A stretch of 13,387 nucleotides of DNA from Candidatus Andersenbacteria bacterium RIFCSPHIGHO2_02_FULL_45_11 (lineage in GTDB: Bacteria; Patescibacteriota; Andersenbacteria; UBA10190): contig MHHP01000039.1 of the NCBI GenBank assembly GCA_001817055.1, positions 8,995 to 22,381 of the forward strand, given 5' to 3'. The translations under genes and the position numbers were made by a program. Below the pieces are notes generated by a model. The model was not told the origin of the DNA. It worked only from the letters and a program-made list of their open reading frames with translations, and searched no databases. This document shows positions 13,061-13,387 of the stretch, piece after piece (position 1 is the first letter of the stretch; every line of letters starts with the position of its first letter).

Positions 13061-13106
13061 CCCGATATGGCATACCGGGTGAAAAGGGCCTACAACGGCA
13101 CTTTTC
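13061..13106 (-). promoter_or_regulatory. Two hairpins in the 5' leader of the minus-strand gene
   Basis: Read as minus-strand RNA, GAAAAGUGCC pairs with GGCCCUUUUC around a 6-nt loop (13081-13106, one mismatch). CCCGGUAU pairs with AUAUCGGG around GCC (13061-13079, 8 bp with one G-U). The second stem is complete only as minus-strand RNA, because the plus strand has an A-C mismatch there. This supports a role in the transcript, such as stability or translational control. Confidence 0.6.
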
Positions 13107-13154
13107 GACTGATTTAGGTTGGCAAAAGGCCATTCAGCACTATCGTAACTTTCT

Positions 13155-13184
13155 ATTATATACCTAAAAGTAGTAACTTGTCCA
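13155..13184 (-). promoter_or_regulatory. Sigma70-type promoter of the minus-strand gene
   Basis: On the minus strand, TGGACA (13179-13184) is followed by an 18-nt spacer and a perfect TATAAT (13155-13160). The predicted leader is about 125 nt. The region 13107-13154 holds no other clear feature. Confidence 0.75.
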
Positions 13185-13205
13185 TAGCTAGATTTTGGAC
13201 CCTAG

Positions 13206-13211
13206 TATACT
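13206..13211 (+). promoter_or_regulatory. -10-like box for the gene at 13219
   Basis: TATACT ends 7 nt before the ATG at 13219, the same arrangement as before other plus-strand genes. No clear -35 was found. Confidence 0.45.
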
Positions 13212-13218
13212 TGTTTGT

Positions 13219-13387
13219 ATGGGGTTATTTTCTTTCTTTTTGGGGGGTGCGAAAAAAGATAATACGGAGCGCATGCAGCAAGCTGCTCGCGGTCAATCTG
13301 TCGTAGGGAATGTATTGGGTGGTAGTCCGTATATGCGGGAATGGCGGAAGCAGAATCAGGAGATAGGTAAACAGCATAGAGAACAGG
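13219..13387 (+). CDS. Unknown protein, 5' part (continues beyond window)
   Basis: The frame is open from an ATG to the window edge (56 complete codons). It begins MGLFSFFLGGAKKDNTERMQ; a short hydrophobic start is followed by a polar, glutamine- and arginine-rich sequence (MREWRKQNQEIGKQHREQ). The start is supported by the TATACT box 7 nt upstream. Not recognised. The N-terminal stretch is too short to call a signal peptide or anchor with confidence. Confidence 0.6.
   Translation, partial: MGLFSFFLGGAKKDNTERMQQAARGQSVVGNVLGGSPYMREWRKQNQEIGKQHREQ

Noticed and set aside
1..13387. tRNA or rRNA genes
   Set aside because: No cloverleaf-like sequence or conserved rRNA segment was recognised on either strand by eye; a covariance-model scan would settle it.

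Overview
The window looks like a chromosomal segment of a Patescibacteria (CPR) bacterium, most likely Parcubacteria-like. This is inferred from the gene content: a reduced housekeeping set (argS, ileS, recO, tgt) interleaved with large Ig-like surface proteins typical of that group, start codons mostly without Shine-Dalgarno sites, and very short intergenic gaps. TGA is used as a normal stop. No database search was possible, so the taxonomic placement is an inference.

Layout. Positions 3-1888 hold the 3' part of argS followed by three tightly packed small membrane-protein genes; the last two are 37-codon paralogues of each other. A stand-alone N-terminal half of a GT4-like glycosyltransferase follows (1943-2557). 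Positions 2611-4993 hold two secreted, threonine/serine-rich surface proteins. A beta-sandwich domain begun in the first appears to be completed by the opening residues of the second, after a newly supplied signal peptide. ileS (5139-8138) carries three in-frame insertions made of palindromic repeats. recO, a large membrane-anchored multi-Ig protein and tgt follow on the same strand to 12172. A bidirectional terminator separates tgt from a convergent helical protein gene (12234-13022, minus strand). That gene differs from its neighbours in GC content, has a strong Shine-Dalgarno site and sits behind a structured leader. A divergent gene starts at 13219 and runs off the window.

Regulation. Seven plus-strand starts have a TATACT-like hexamer ending 6-9 nt before the ATG, with four of the seven at exactly 6 nt. 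This fits leaderless or very short-leader mRNAs. The minus-strand gene uses the opposite arrangement: a TGGACA-N18-TATAAT promoter, a leader of about 125 nt and AGGAG before the ATG. A run of nine G lies between the putative -35 and -10 of the surface-protein operon and could make it phase-variable.

The main candidates for new biology are the split surface domain, the paired 37-residue membrane proteins, the palindromic element family (with one nested copy, and copies tolerated inside ileS), and a tgt product lacking the three zinc-binding cysteines.
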